Notes under the pieces: model-generated
Seen by the model: the letters and a program-made list of their open reading frames with translations, nothing else
The model's database searches: none
Told to the model about the DNA's origin: nothing
Translations under genes and position numbers: made by a program
Assembly (NCBI GenBank): GCA_001914235.1
Contig: MQUF01000005.1
Coordinates: 124,001 to 188,000, forward strand
Length of the DNA stretch: 64,000 nucleotides
Direction: 5' to 3'
Origin: Desulfobulbaceae bacterium DB1
Lineage (GTDB): Bacteria; Desulfobacterota; Desulfobulbia; Desulfobulbales; SURF-16
In this document: piece by piece, positions 1 through 9,149 of the stretch
Position numbering within the stretch: position 1 is the stretch's first letter
How the letters are laid out: the number at the start of each line of letters is the position of its first letter

Positions 1-61
1 GGCCTTGTTTAGCATTTGTTTGCGCTTGGTGCAAGGGAGCCCAAAAAAAAGACAAAAAAAG

Positions 62-90
62 TTTACATCCGTGCGTGATGACAATATTCT
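62..90 (+). promoter_or_regulatory. Possible sigma-70 promoter upstream of the PilZ gene
   Basis: A -35 box TTTACA and a -10 box TATTCT are separated by 17 bases. The -35 matches five of six consensus positions and the -10 four of six. It lies about 100 bases before the PilZ start codon and ahead of a terminator-like hairpin. Prediction from consensus only. Confidence 0.35.
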
Positions 91-121
91 GTGGTAGAAT
101 TAATAATGCTGCAATGAAGTT

Positions 122-162
122 GCCGGCTCCTGCCGCGGATCGAATATGGAGCGGCTTTTTTT
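122..162 (+). terminator. Terminator-like hairpin in the PilZ gene leader
   Basis: Arms GCCGGCTCC and GGAGCGGC pair with one bulged base around a 17-base loop and are followed directly by seven T. It sits between a possible promoter and the PilZ start codon. It could end an upstream transcript that leaves the window, or act as an attenuator. I see no consensus of a cyclic-di-GMP riboswitch. Confidence 0.4.
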
Positions 163-189
163 GAGTTTGCTCCCGAGGAGATTTGTCAT

Positions 190-684
190 ATGGGCAAGGC
201 GGAAGTTTTTGTCAATCAGGAAAACATGGCTCTTTTTCATTGTCCGCATTGCGGCAGGATGAAGCATGTTTCCGTGCTCCAGTTTAAAGATAAGAAACAT
301 TCCCTGCAGGTAAAATGTGCCTGCAAGGAAACTTTTAAGGTTGATCTTAATTTTCGTAAAAAATATCGAAAAACCACTGATCTTGACGGTACTTATTGTA
401 AAGTGCCGGTTGATGAGGGCCTTTTTGCGGGCAAAAACAAACCAAACTGCAAGATTGTCAATATTTCCATGGGGGGCATCGGCTTGCGACTCGGCCACGT
501 TCATTCCTTAAAGCTCGGGGATGAATTGCTGGTTGATTTTACCCTGGATGACAAGAAAGAATCGCATGTCCAGCGGAAAGTTCTTGTTCGCCATGTCGGG
601 GAAAACGGCTACATCGGCTGCGAATTTTCCGATAGCGATCAGCCTGTTTACGAAAAAACCATTGGTTTTTATTTGATGCCGTAA
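190..684 (+). CDS. PilZ domain protein with N-terminal zinc ribbon
   Basis: Predicted cytoplasmic cyclic-di-GMP receptor of 164 residues. The C-terminal half carries both PilZ binding elements: the arginine motif RKKYR (residues 56-60) and the D/N-x-S-x-x-G motif NISMGG (91-96). The N-terminal 50 residues contain C18-x2-C21 and C43-x-C45, which looks like a small zinc ribbon. This layout is familiar from Desulfobacterota PilZ proteins. A GAGGAG ribosome site lies just upstream of the ATG. It stands alone, with no motility or exopolysaccharide gene beside it, so the output it controls cannot be read from context. Binding of the nucleotide is inferred from the motifs. Confidence 0.85.
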   Translation: MGKAEVFVNQENMALFHCPHCGRMKHVSVLQFKDKKHSLQVKCACKETFKVDLNFRKKYRKTTDLDGTYCKVPVDEGLFAGKNKPNCKIVNISMGGIGLRLGHVHSLKLGDELLVDFTLDDKKESHVQRKVLVRHVGENGYIGCEFSDSDQPVYEKTIGFYLMP

Positions 685-798
685 GTGCGGACGGCGTCGC
701 CGAAATTTTGATCGACTGCGCCGGTGTGAGTCTCTGGAACTCGGCGGACCTTTATGCTGTCGCGGCCTTGATCCTGATTCTTCCGTCAAGAGTACGCC

Positions 799-2004
799 AT
801 GTCCTCAACCGCCATACGCGCCGAACTCAAATCCGCCCGCAGCCGGGCAATTGTTTCCGTTGTTCTCAATATCTTCCTGATGGTGATCAAGGGAATTGCC
901 GGTGTCAAGGCGGACAGCTCCGCCCTGCTTGGCGATGCCATTCATTCCGGTACCGATGTTTTTGCCGCCGCCGCCGCCTTTCTCGGTCTCTGGCTGGCCG
1001 GCCGGGAGCATCCTTCTTTCCCCTACGGACTTTATAAGGCGGAAACCATTGCCACTCTTGTTTCGGCCGTGGCGGTTCTTGTCGCGGGCTATGAGATCGC
1101 CAGACAGGCCCTGGTCGGTCCTGAACGACTGCCCGATGTGGCGATTGCCTTGCCGGTGACCGTTTTCTGCCTGGCTGCGGCCCTGATTTTCGGTTTTGTG
1201 CAGATGCGGGCCGGCGAAAGACTCAATTCTCCCGCCTTGAAGGCTGATGCCCGCGACTACCTGGCGGACAGTCTTTCCACCGCGGTTGTTCTGGTCGGCC
1301 TGGTGGCCACGAGCCTGGGATGGCCTCTTGACCGCTGGGCCGCCGCCGCTGTTTCTCTTTTCGTCTTCCGTTCCGGCGGAGGACTTCTGCTGATGGCGGT
1401 CAAGGATCTGCTCGACGGGGCGATCGACCGCGAAACGGAACGGGAAATCATTCAGATGGTGGAAGCCTATCCTCGGGTGACCAGGGTGAGGAAATGTCTC
1501 AGCCGCACTGCCGGCGGTCGTTTTATCGTCGATATGGACGTCATCATGCACACTCCTTCCCATAAGCTGGCGGGTCAGCTTGCCGACCGTTTGGAAGAGG
1601 ATATCCCTGCCCGTTTTCCCCGGGTGATCATGGCGCGGGTCCGGCCTCATTACTCCAGTGGCGAGGTGGTGAAACGGGTTGTGCCGGTGACCGGTCCCGG
1701 CGGGGAGTTGTCCGGCCATCTCGGATCGGCGGCATGGTTTCTTCTGGAAACGATCGATAAAAAGTCGGGAAAGATCATCCGGGAATACGTGGAAAATCCC
1801 TATGCCAAAGAAAAGAAGAAAAAAGGACTGCTTGTCGGCAGGTGGCTGCTTTCCTTGAAGCCTGACCTGCTGGCCGTGCCCGAGAGTGCGGGAAAAGACG
1901 GGGTGGCGGTGGTTCTTTTGCGCGAGGCCGGGGTTGAAATCGTTCCGGCGACAAATGATAATTTCAAAACAGAAGAAGCATCCCTGTCCCGGCAGGGCGA
2001 CTGA
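799..2004 (+). CDS. Cation diffusion facilitator fused to a NifX-like domain
   Basis: Inner-membrane divalent metal/proton antiporter of the CDF family, 401 residues. Residues 15-200 hold the hydrophobic segments. The transport-site pairs appear as H49-x3-D53 in helix 2 and D153-x3-D157 in helix 5, a mixed pattern that does not settle which metal is moved (zinc, iron or manganese). A cytoplasmic CDF domain follows at about 205-290. The last 100 residues (about 293-385) are not part of a normal CDF protein of about 300 residues. They resemble the dinitrogenase iron-molybdenum cofactor (NifX/NifY/NafY) fold, with the segment ending in REAGVEIVP. No nif gene is nearby. A role for the tail in metal sensing or delivery is inference. 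Confidence 0.85.
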   Translation: MSSTAIRAELKSARSRAIVSVVLNIFLMVIKGIAGVKADSSALLGDAIHSGTDVFAAAAAFLGLWLAGREHPSFPYGLYKAETIATLVSAVAVLVAGYEIARQALVGPERLPDVAIALPVTVFCLAAALIFGFVQMRAGERLNSPALKADARDYLADSLSTAVVLVGLVATSLGWPLDRWAAAAVSLFVFRSGGGLLLMAVKDLLDGAIDRETEREIIQMVEAYPRVTRVRKCLSRTAGGRFIVDMDVIMHTPSHKLAGQLADRLEEDIPARFPRVIMARVRPHYSSGEVVKRVVPVTGPGGELSGHLGSAAWFLLETIDKKSGKIIREYVENPYAKEKKKKGLLVGRWLLSLKPDLLAVPESAGKDGVAVVLLREAGVEIVPATNDNFKTEEASLSRQGD

Positions 2005-2136
2005 AAATCCCTGCCCTTTTGTCGGCCTGCAATAAAATACACGGTGAGACGGCAGGGGAAATATGCTAAATTGGCCTCATTGTCGTGGAAGAGTGACGGA
2101 TTCATTTTTTTAGATTTGCAAGGATAGAGCTATCGT

Positions 2137-4413
2137 ATGGTGAAGATCAGGGTGCCCTTTTTGTTGGCCGTGATGATGTTTGTTTTGTGGGTAGATGCCC
2201 GGTCAACGGTGTCTGCGGCAGCCGGCAATTCTTTTCCGGTCTATGACGCCATGAGGGCCAATGTCGCCTTTTGGAAAACAGTGTACGCCAAGTACCCTAC
2301 CAGTAATGGGCTGATCCATGATAACCGTGACCTGTCCATCATTTATGAAGTGATTGATCTTGAACCGCGGGATCGCGGCGGCGCTGAAAAAAGAAATACG
2401 GCGCGGGTCGATGGCGCCAAGGCGAAATACAAGAAGATTCTGCTTTCCCTGGCCGCCGGGGGTGTCGCGCGAACAAGCGAGGAAAAGAGAGTGCTGGCTC
2501 TTTTTGGTGCAAAACCCTCCGCAAGCAGGCTGCGCGCAGCTGCGGATGCGGTTCGTTTTCAGCTTTGCCTGAAGGACCATTTTGCCGAGGGTGTGGTCCG
2601 TTCCGGGGCCTATCTTGACGAGATCAAGAAGATATTCAGAAGCTACGGCCTGCCCGAAGAGCTGGCCTATCTGCCCCATGTGGAATCTTCCTTTAATTAC
2701 AAGGCCTATTCAAAATCCGGCGCCGCCGGAATCTGGCAGTTTACCCGGGATACGGGCAAGCGCTTCATGACCATTGATTACACGCTGGACGAAAGGCGTG
2801 ATCCCATCCGGGCAACCCATGCCGCCGCCCGATTCCTGAAAGGTAATTATGAGCGGCTCGGCAGCTGGCCCCTGGCCCTCACCGCCTATAATCACGGTAC
2901 TACCGGCATGGTGCGCGCCAAGAATGCCATGGGCAACTATGAAAACATATTCAGAAAATATGAAGGCAGCCGTTTCGGCTTTGCCTCCCGTAATTTTTAT
3001 TCGGAATTTATCGCCGCGGTTGATGTGGCCAAAAATTATAAAAAACATTTCGGCAACATCAAGCTGGACGATCCGGTGTCCCATTATGAGGTGGCCCTGT
3101 CCAATTATGCCCCGGTGAAAGACCTTTCCCGGCACTTTAAGGTGGATCTGGCGACATTGCGTGAGCTGAATCCCGCCCTGCGGCCGCCTGTGTTCGAAGG
3201 ACGGAAACATGTTCCCAAGGGCTACAGGCTGCGCCTGCCCGGTAAAAAAGATCCAGCCGTCCAGGTGGCCTCTGCCGTGCCCAGGGACATTCTGGTCGAC
3301 CAGCAGAAGCCGAGCCGTTTTTATCGGGTACGCAAGGGTGACACCGTCGGCACGGTGGCGCGAAGGCACGGGGTGAAAATGGAGGATCTGGTTGCCGCCA
3401 ATGACCTTGATTCCCGCAAGATGATTGTTGTCGGTCAGAATCTGCGTATTCCTTCCAGGGAAGAAAAGATAGTGCCCCTCGCCAAAACCGCGGCAACCGG
3501 CGGTCCGGCGGAGTTGACCGCCAGACCGTTGAAGATTGCGATGAAAGGGGCAAAAGAGCTACCCCGGCGTACCGCAAGTCAGGCACCCCCTGCGGCCGTT
3601 GCCCCGGCGGAGTTGACCGCGGGGCCTTTGAAGGTTGCGCTGAAAGGAGCAAAAGCAGAAGGGCCTCCCGCCGTTACTGCCTCTGTTCCGGCGGAAGCGG
3701 TGATCACTCCGCGGACCGCGCGGCAGATGGCGGACGATGAATTTCCGATTATTCAGGCGTCGGCCGTGAAAAAGGCGATTTCCGCGTCGAAGCGGGTGGC
3801 GGAAACCGAGGAGGACGGCGCGGCGAATGTTGCCTCTGATCCAGCCGCGGAAACGGTACTTGCCGAGGAAACCCGTCAGCTGGAACGGCAGGCGACCCTT
3901 GCCTTGCTGCCCCAGGGGGATCTTGACAGTGTCGCGGTGAACCCCAGGGTTGTCACCGGCAATCTGGAGGTCGAGGTCGGCAGCAGAAAAAACGGTCGCG
4001 CCATGACCGGCACCATCAAGGTTGAAGCGGGAGAAACCATCGGTCATTATGCGGGCTGGTTAAAGGTGCCGACCGGAAAAATTCTCCGCGCCAACGGTCT
4101 GCGATCAGCGAGTTCCATCAAGCTTGGCCAGCAGTTGAAAATTTCCTTTGACAAGGTTGCGGTGGAAGAGTTCGAACAAAATCGCTATGAATACCATAAG
4201 GAGATCGAAGAAGATTTCTTTGCCGTCTATAAGATTGAAGGCGCCCGGCTTTACCGGATCAAGGCTGGCGATAATATCTGGAAACTCTGCGCGGATGAAT
4301 TCGACCTGCCCGCCTGGCTTGTGCGCAAATATAACACTGCCCATGATTTCAACAATCTCAAGCTTGATGACCAACTGGTCATCCCCGTGGTGAGTAAGGT
4401 TGAAGAGGGATGA
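2137..4413 (+). CDS. LysM-containing membrane-bound lytic murein transglycosylase (MltD-like)
   Basis: Periplasmic enzyme that cleaves the glycan strand of peptidoglycan between MurNAc and GlcNAc, leaving 1,6-anhydro ends. A signal peptide covers about the first 28 residues. The SLT domain is at about 165-290, with the catalytic glutamate E183 in HVESSF and the following GAAGIWQF motif. Two clear LysM modules follow at about 395-440 and 705-753, and two weaker ones at about 320-370 and 628-672. The stretch from 445 to 620 is low complexity and alanine-rich, with repeated blocks such as AELTA. At 758 residues it is longer than E. coli MltD. Its stop overlaps the pepN start by four bases, so the two are translationally coupled. 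Confidence 0.9.
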   Translation: MVKIRVPFLLAVMMFVLWVDARSTVSAAAGNSFPVYDAMRANVAFWKTVYAKYPTSNGLIHDNRDLSIIYEVIDLEPRDRGGAEKRNTARVDGAKAKYKKILLSLAAGGVARTSEEKRVLALFGAKPSASRLRAAADAVRFQLCLKDHFAEGVVRSGAYLDEIKKIFRSYGLPEELAYLPHVESSFNYKAYSKSGAAGIWQFTRDTGKRFMTIDYTLDERRDPIRATHAAARFLKGNYERLGSWPLALTAYNHGTTGMVRAKNAMGNYENIFRKYEGSRFGFASRNFYSEFIAAVDVAKNYKKHFGNIKLDDPVSHYEVALSNYAPVKDLSRHFKVDLATLRELNPALRPPVFEGRKHVPKGYRLRLPGKKDPAVQVASAVPRDILVDQQKPSRFYRVRKGDTVGTVARRHGVKMEDLVAANDLDSRKMIVVGQNLRIPSREEKIVPLAKTAATGGPAELTARPLKIAMKGAKELPRRTASQAPPAAVAPAELTAGPLKVALKGAKAEGPPAVTASVPAEAVITPRTARQMADDEFPIIQASAVKKAISASKRVAETEEDGAANVASDPAAETVLAEETRQLERQATLALLPQGDLDSVAVNPRVVTGNLEVEVGSRKNGRAMTGTIKVEAGETIGHYAGWLKVPTGKILRANGLRSASSIKLGQQLKISFDKVAVEEFEQNRYEYHKEIEEDFFAVYKIEGARLYRIKAGDNIWKLCADEFDLPAWLVRKYNTAHDFNNLKLDDQLVIPVVSKVEEG

Positions 4414-7055
4414 CGTTGAAACCACCTGAAATAAAATATCGAAAGGATTATTGTCCGCCGCCGTATCTGATTGACGAGGTGGATCTCTTTTTTGCCTTAG
4501 GAGACCAGCATACCCTTGTAACCTCGCGCCTGCATTGCCGACGCAACGTGGCGGACGGACGGCAAGATTCTCCCCTGGTCCTGGACGGGGAGGAGCTTGA
4601 GCTGATCTCCGTCTTCCTTGACAACAAACAGCTTGGGCCGGATGATTACCTGCTGGAAAAGGAATCGCTTACCATTTTGCAGCCGCCGGCAGCATTCATC
4701 CTGGAGATCACCACCCTGATTCGCCCCCCGGAGAACACCTCGCTGGAGGGGCTCTATCAGTCAAGCGGCAACTTCTGTACCCAGTGTGAAGCCCAGGGGT
4801 TCAGGAAAATCACCTATTTTCTCGACCGTCCGGATGTGATGAGCCGCTATACCACCACCATTGAGGCGGATCATGCCGTTCCGGTGCTGCTGGCCAACGG
4901 CAACCTGGTGGAAAAAGGCGAAGCCGGTCCGGGTCGCCACTATGCCAAATGGCATGACCCCTTTCCCAAGCCCTGTTACCTCTTTGCCCTGGTGGGGGGC
5001 AATCTCGTCCGCAAAGAAGACATCTTTACCACGGGCTCGGGCCGCGATGTTGCTTTGCATATCTACGTGCAAAGTCACAACAGCGATAAGTGCGACCATG
5101 CCATGCAGTCGCTCAAAAAGGCCATGCGGTGGGATGAGCAGGTTTTTGGCCTGGAATATGATCTTGATCTCTATATGATCGTGGCGGTGGATGATTTCAA
5201 TATGGGCGCCATGGAAAACAAGGGGCTCAATGTCTTTAATTCCAAATATGTGCTGGCCCGACCGGACACCGCCACTGATGAGGATTACGCCGGCATCGAA
5301 GGAGTAATCGCCCATGAATATTTTCATAACTGGACCGGCAATCGGATCACCTGTCGCGACTGGTTTCAGCTCAGTTTGAAAGAAGGGCTGACCGTTTTCC
5401 GTGATCAGTTGTTTTCCGCCGACATGACCTCCGGCGCGGTGAAGCGACTGCACGACGTGACCATGCTGCGCAATTTCCAGTTCATCGAGGACGGCGGCCC
5501 CATGGCCCATCCGGTCCGGCCCGATTCCTATATCGAGATCAATAATTTCTATACGGTGACGGTCTATGAAAAAGGGGCCGAACTGATCCGCATGATGCAC
5601 ACCCTGCTGGGGGCTGAAGGGTTCCGGCGGGGCATGGATCTTTATTTCGCGCGGCATGACGGTCAGGCGGTGACCTGTGATGATTTTGTCCGCGCCATGG
5701 AGGATGGCGGACCCATTGATCTGGGTCTGTTTCGCAACTGGTACGGCCAGGCCGGCACGCCGGAGGTATGGGCTGCTTCATCCTATGATCCGCAAGGAAA
5801 AAAATACAGTATCCAGATGCGGCAGAGCTGTCCGCCCACCCCGGGTCAGCATGACAAACCTCCTTTTCATATTCCCGTGGCAGTGGGTTTGCTGGACGGC
5901 AAGGGAAACGACATCCCGCTTTTTTGTGGTGAGCGACGCGGTACTTCCCTGGTGCTTGATCTGACCGAAAAGGAGCAAACCTTTGTCTTTGAAAACGTTC
6001 CGGAAAAGCCGGTACCCTCCCTGCTGCGCGGCTTCAGTGCCCCGGTCAAGCTCCATTACGACTACTCCGAAGAAGAACTGGGTTTCCTGCTGGCCCACGA
6101 TGCCGATTCATTCTGTCGTTGGGAGGCGGGACAGCGCTTGGCCTGCCATGTGCTGCTCGGCCTGATCGATGATATCGGAAAAGGAAAGAAACTCCGCCTT
6201 GCCGGCAATTTTATCACGGTGTTCAGCGACCTTCTCGCCCAGGCGGGGAAAGTCGATCCGGCCTTTCTTGCCCAGCTTCTCGTTCTGCCGTCGGAAAAAT
6301 ATCTGGGTGAACAGCTTGCGGTAATCGATGTGGATGCGATCCACCAGGCCCGGCTTTTTACCCGCCGCACCCTTGCCCGGCACCTGAAAGAACTTTTCAG
6401 CGATGTCTACCGGAACTTCAGCAGTACTTCCCCCTACCGTTATGACCAGCAGAGCGCCGGGCGGCGAAGCCTGAAAAATGTCGCCCTTGCCTATCTCATG
6501 CAGCTCGATGATCCGGAGGTGATGAATCAGTGCCTGCGCCAGTTCGAGCAGGCCGATAACATGACCGATGTGCTGGCCGCCCTGCAAAGCATTGTGCATA
6601 ACCCGGATTGCCCGGAAAGAAAGAGTGTGCTCGTTTCTTTTTACGGTCAGTGGCAGAAGGACACCCTGGTGCTGGACAAGTGGTTTTCCCTGCAGGCCAC
6701 CGCCCCTCTGCCTGAAACCTTGTCCGAGGTCATGTGGCTGATGCGCCATCCCGCCTTTTCCATGAAAAATCCAAACAAGGTGCGTTCGCTCATCGGCGCC
6801 TTCTGTTCGGCCAACCAGCTTTGTTTTCATGATAAAAGCGGCGCAGGATACATTTTTCTGACGGACCGGGTGCTGGAGTTAAACAGCGTCAATCCCCAGA
6901 TCGCCGCCCGGCTGCTGAATCCGCTCAGTCGCTGGCGCCGCTTTGATGAAGCGCGGCAGGGGTTGATGCGGGCCGAGCTCGAGCGCATTCTGGCTGCCGG
7001 GAATTTGTCCAAGGATGTGTACGAGGTGGCTGCAAAGAGCCTGCATGCGGCCTGA
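4410..7055 (+). CDS. pepN: Aminopeptidase N (M1 family)
   Basis: Zinc metallopeptidase that removes N-terminal residues from peptides in the cytoplasm. The M1 signature GAMEN begins at residue 266 and the zinc site HEYFH at 302, followed by a glutamate in LKEGLTVF as the third ligand. At 881 residues it matches the length of the E. coli PepN group, including the helical C-terminal half. The ATG overlaps the stop of the transglycosylase gene in an ATGA, so the pair is probably one operon. A link to recycling of cell-wall or protein-derived peptides is inferred from that pairing only. Confidence 0.95.
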   Translation: MTLKPPEIKYRKDYCPPPYLIDEVDLFFALGDQHTLVTSRLHCRRNVADGRQDSPLVLDGEELELISVFLDNKQLGPDDYLLEKESLTILQPPAAFILEITTLIRPPENTSLEGLYQSSGNFCTQCEAQGFRKITYFLDRPDVMSRYTTTIEADHAVPVLLANGNLVEKGEAGPGRHYAKWHDPFPKPCYLFALVGGNLVRKEDIFTTGSGRDVALHIYVQSHNSDKCDHAMQSLKKAMRWDEQVFGLEYDLDLYMIVAVDDFNMGAMENKGLNVFNSKYVLARPDTATDEDYAGIEGVIAHEYFHNWTGNRITCRDWFQLSLKEGLTVFRDQLFSADMTSGAVKRLHDVTMLRNFQFIEDGGPMAHPVRPDSYIEINNFYTVTVYEKGAELIRMMHTLLGAEGFRRGMDLYFARHDGQAVTCDDFVRAMEDGGPIDLGLFRNWYGQAGTPEVWAASSYDPQGKKYSIQMRQSCPPTPGQHDKPPFHIPVAVGLLDGKGNDIPLFCGERRGTSLVLDLTEKEQTFVFENVPEKPVPSLLRGFSAPVKLHYDYSEEELGFLLAHDADSFCRWEAGQRLACHVLLGLIDDIGKGKKLRLAGNFITVFSDLLAQAGKVDPAFLAQLLVLPSEKYLGEQLAVIDVDAIHQARLFTRRTLARHLKELFSDVYRNFSSTSPYRYDQQSAGRRSLKNVALAYLMQLDDPEVMNQCLRQFEQADNMTDVLAALQSIVHNPDCPERKSVLVSFYGQWQKDTLVLDKWFSLQATAPLPETLSEVMWLMRHPAFSMKNPNKVRSLIGAFCSANQLCFHDKSGAGYIFLTDRVLELNSVNPQIAARLLNPLSRWRRFDEARQGLMRAELERILAAGNLSKDVYEVAAKSLHAA

Positions 7056-7078
7056 TGATCGACAACAAAGAGGAAAGC

Positions 7079-7444
7079 ATGGATATTTCAAAAACAATAG
7101 CAGCAATGAAACGGAACCCTGAATTTGCCGAAAACGTCGGCATGGTTCTGGTCCATAACGGCGTGGTGCGCTCTTGGTCAAGGCGAGACAAACAAACTGT
7201 TTCGTATCTTGAGGTGACGCCCGATCAGGAAAAAATTGAGGAGATCAGGCGGGAATTTCTGGGCCGGCAGGGTATATTTGATATCGTCATCGAGGCCGGG
7301 TCAGGCCGCTTCCAGCCCGGCGATGATCTGCTTTTCATCGTGGTGGCCGGAGACCTGCGGGAAAACGTCAAGCCGGTGCTGGCCGATCTGCTCGATCGGA
7401 TCAAGGCGGAGGCTATTTCCAAAAAAGAAGTTGTCTCTGCTTGA
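7079..7444 (+). CDS. MoaE-like small protein
   Basis: A 121-residue protein resembling the large subunit of molybdopterin synthase (MoaE), which inserts sulfur into precursor Z. The matching part is the C-terminal half: a glycine-rich stretch GSGRFQPGDDLLFIVVAG, a conserved arginine in DLRENV and the lysine-rich end KAEAISKKE. Canonical MoaE is about 150 residues, and the active-site HR pair is not exact here, so catalytic function is uncertain. I chose the ATG at 7079 because GAGGAAAG precedes it; an ATG at 7055 that overlaps the pepN stop is the alternative. No moaD, moaA or molybdoenzyme gene is adjacent. Confidence 0.65.
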   Translation: MDISKTIAAMKRNPEFAENVGMVLVHNGVVRSWSRRDKQTVSYLEVTPDQEKIEEIRREFLGRQGIFDIVIEAGSGRFQPGDDLLFIVVAGDLRENVKPVLADLLDRIKAEAISKKEVVSA

Positions 7445-7571
7445 AAAAGTGCGGACATTAGGGTAGAAAGGTCCGTTGCCGATTGGCCGGGCGGTTTTTT
7501 TCCGCTGACTGCCGAAAGAACGGCTGAGTTTCGATGATAATCAATTTTTTTGTTCTGCTTGGAGTTGAATT

Positions 7572-8135
7572 ATGTATACCGCATCTGATTTACGCAAGGG
7601 CCTGAAGGTTGAAATAGACGGTGAACCTTATATCGTCACGGATTTTCAGTTTTCCAAGCCCGGCAAGGGCCAGGCCCTGTATCGCACCCGCCTGAAAAAC
7701 ATGGTCACCGGCAATGCCTTTGAAAAAACCTTCCGTTCCAATGACAAGTTTCAGAAGGCGCCGCTGGAGGAGCGCACCATGCAGTATCTCTATTCCCAGG
7801 GTGATGAGTTTCACTTTATGGATAACAAGAGCTATGAACAGCTGGCCATCACCAGGGAGCAGCTGGGAGACAGCATCAATTTCATGATTGACAACATGGA
7901 CGTCGACATTCTCCTGTTTAAGGAGCGACCCATCGGCGTCACGTTGCCGAACTTCGTCAATCTCAAGGTGGTGCGGGCCGACCCTTGGGCCAAGGGGGAC
8001 ACCAGCGGCACCGACACGAAGCCCGTTACCGTGGAAACGGGCTATACTCTGCAGGTTCCTCCCTTTGTTGAAGAAGGCGATGTGCTGCAGATCGATACCC
8101 GCACCGGGGAGTATATCACCAGGGTCAAGGACTAA
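7572..8135 (+). CDS. efp: Translation elongation factor P
   Basis: Ribosome-binding factor that relieves stalling at consecutive prolines. The 187-residue length and three-domain beta-rich sequence are typical. The loop PGKGQA carries Lys32 at the position that is beta-lysylated in E. coli. A GGAG ribosome site lies nine bases before the ATG. The very next gene is epmA, the lysyltransferase that modifies this lysine, which supports both assignments. The C-terminal signature GDVLQIDTRTGEY is present. Confidence 0.97.
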   Translation: MYTASDLRKGLKVEIDGEPYIVTDFQFSKPGKGQALYRTRLKNMVTGNAFEKTFRSNDKFQKAPLEERTMQYLYSQGDEFHFMDNKSYEQLAITREQLGDSINFMIDNMDVDILLFKERPIGVTLPNFVNLKVVRADPWAKGDTSGTDTKPVTVETGYTLQVPPFVEEGDVLQIDTRTGEYITRVKD

Positions 8136-8149
8136 GCAGCTGTCCGGCG

Positions 8150-9037
8150 GTGCGCTATCTCGCTGCAAGGGCCGCAATCCTGCGGGCCGTCCGTGCTTTT
8201 TTTGTCGAACAGGGGTATCTCGAAGTGGAGACCCCTGTTCGACTTCCCGCAATTATTCCTGAACGTTACATCGAACCTGAAGAGTCATCCGGCTGGTTTC
8301 TCCAGACGTCGCCCGAACTCTGCATGAAGCGGCTGCTTGCCGCCGGCCACGGAAAGATTTTCCAGATCTGTAAATGTTTTCGCCGCAGCGAACGCGGCAG
8401 CCTGCATCTGCCGGAATTCACCATGCTCGAATGGTACCGCGCAGGCGGTGATTACCGTGATCTGATGGCCGAATGCGCCGCCATGCTTTGTTTTGTTGCC
8501 GCTCATCTTGATTTCCCCCTGCCGCCGTCGACTCGTTTGCTCGTCAACGAAAGGGATTGGGAGCATCTGACCGTTGCCCGGGCTTTTGCTCTCCATGCGC
8601 CCGTTTCCCTGGAGGAAGCCCTGCGCCGCGATATTTTCGACGAGATTCTGGTCCAGTACATCGAACCTCATCTCGGCAGGGAAAAACCGACCTTTCTCCA
8701 TGATTATCCGGCCCAACTGGGGGCCCTTGCCTGCCTGAAAAAAGACGACCCATCTCTGGCTGAACGTTTTGAATTGTATATTCATGGTATTGAACTGGCC
8801 AACGGCTTTTCCGAGTTGACCGACGCCGTCGAACAGCAGCAGCGCTTTGTCAAGGAGCAAGCTCTTATTGTTCTGCAAGGGCGTCATCCGGGACCGATGC
8901 CGGAGAAGTTTCTTGCCGATCTGCCGGCGATTGAATCGGCAGCGGGCATCGCCTTGGGCGTTGACCGCCTGGTCATGCTGCTGTGCGGTGCGACAAGCAT
9001 TGATGAAGTTGTTTGTTTTTCGCCGGAAACCCTTTAG
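8150..9037 (+). CDS. epmA: EF-P lysine lysyltransferase (PoxA/GenX)
   Basis: A truncated class II lysyl-tRNA synthetase paralogue that attaches beta-lysine to the loop lysine of EF-P. The 295-residue protein has only the catalytic domain and lacks the anticodon-binding domain of LysS. Motif 2 is seen around CKCFRRSERGSLHLPEF, and motif 3 around GIALGVDRLVMLL. It starts with GTG 14 bases after the efp stop, with only a weak ribosome site, so translation may depend on coupling to efp. EpmB, the lysine 2,3-aminomutase needed to make beta-lysine, is not in the window and must be elsewhere if the E. coli pathway operates. Confidence 0.92.
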   Translation: MRYLAARAAILRAVRAFFVEQGYLEVETPVRLPAIIPERYIEPEESSGWFLQTSPELCMKRLLAAGHGKIFQICKCFRRSERGSLHLPEFTMLEWYRAGGDYRDLMAECAAMLCFVAAHLDFPLPPSTRLLVNERDWEHLTVARAFALHAPVSLEEALRRDIFDEILVQYIEPHLGREKPTFLHDYPAQLGALACLKKDDPSLAERFELYIHGIELANGFSELTDAVEQQQRFVKEQALIVLQGRHPGPMPEKFLADLPAIESAAGIALGVDRLVMLLCGATSIDEVVCFSPETL

Positions 9038-9068
9038 CGGTGCTGATTGTCCACCCCGTCCCTTCCCC

Positions 9069-9096
9069 TTGTCTTTTTGCTAATAGTAATTATATT
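9069..9096 (+). promoter_or_regulatory. Possible sigma-70 promoter for the 83-residue protein gene
   Basis: TTGTCT and TATATT are spaced by 16 bases in an AT-rich stretch between epmA and the small gene at 9150. About 50 bases separate the -10 box from the start codon. Consensus-based prediction only. Confidence 0.45.
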
Positions 9097-9149
9097 GTAA
9101 TCAAGCGTTGGTAAGTGAATCATTAAAAATGATGAGCAGGAGGTGGCTT

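Noticed and set aside
805-1719. Long minus-strand open frame opposite the CDF gene
   Set aside because: It is the antisense shadow of a clearly recognised transporter; its translation is low-complexity His/Arg/Gly-rich with no known motif.
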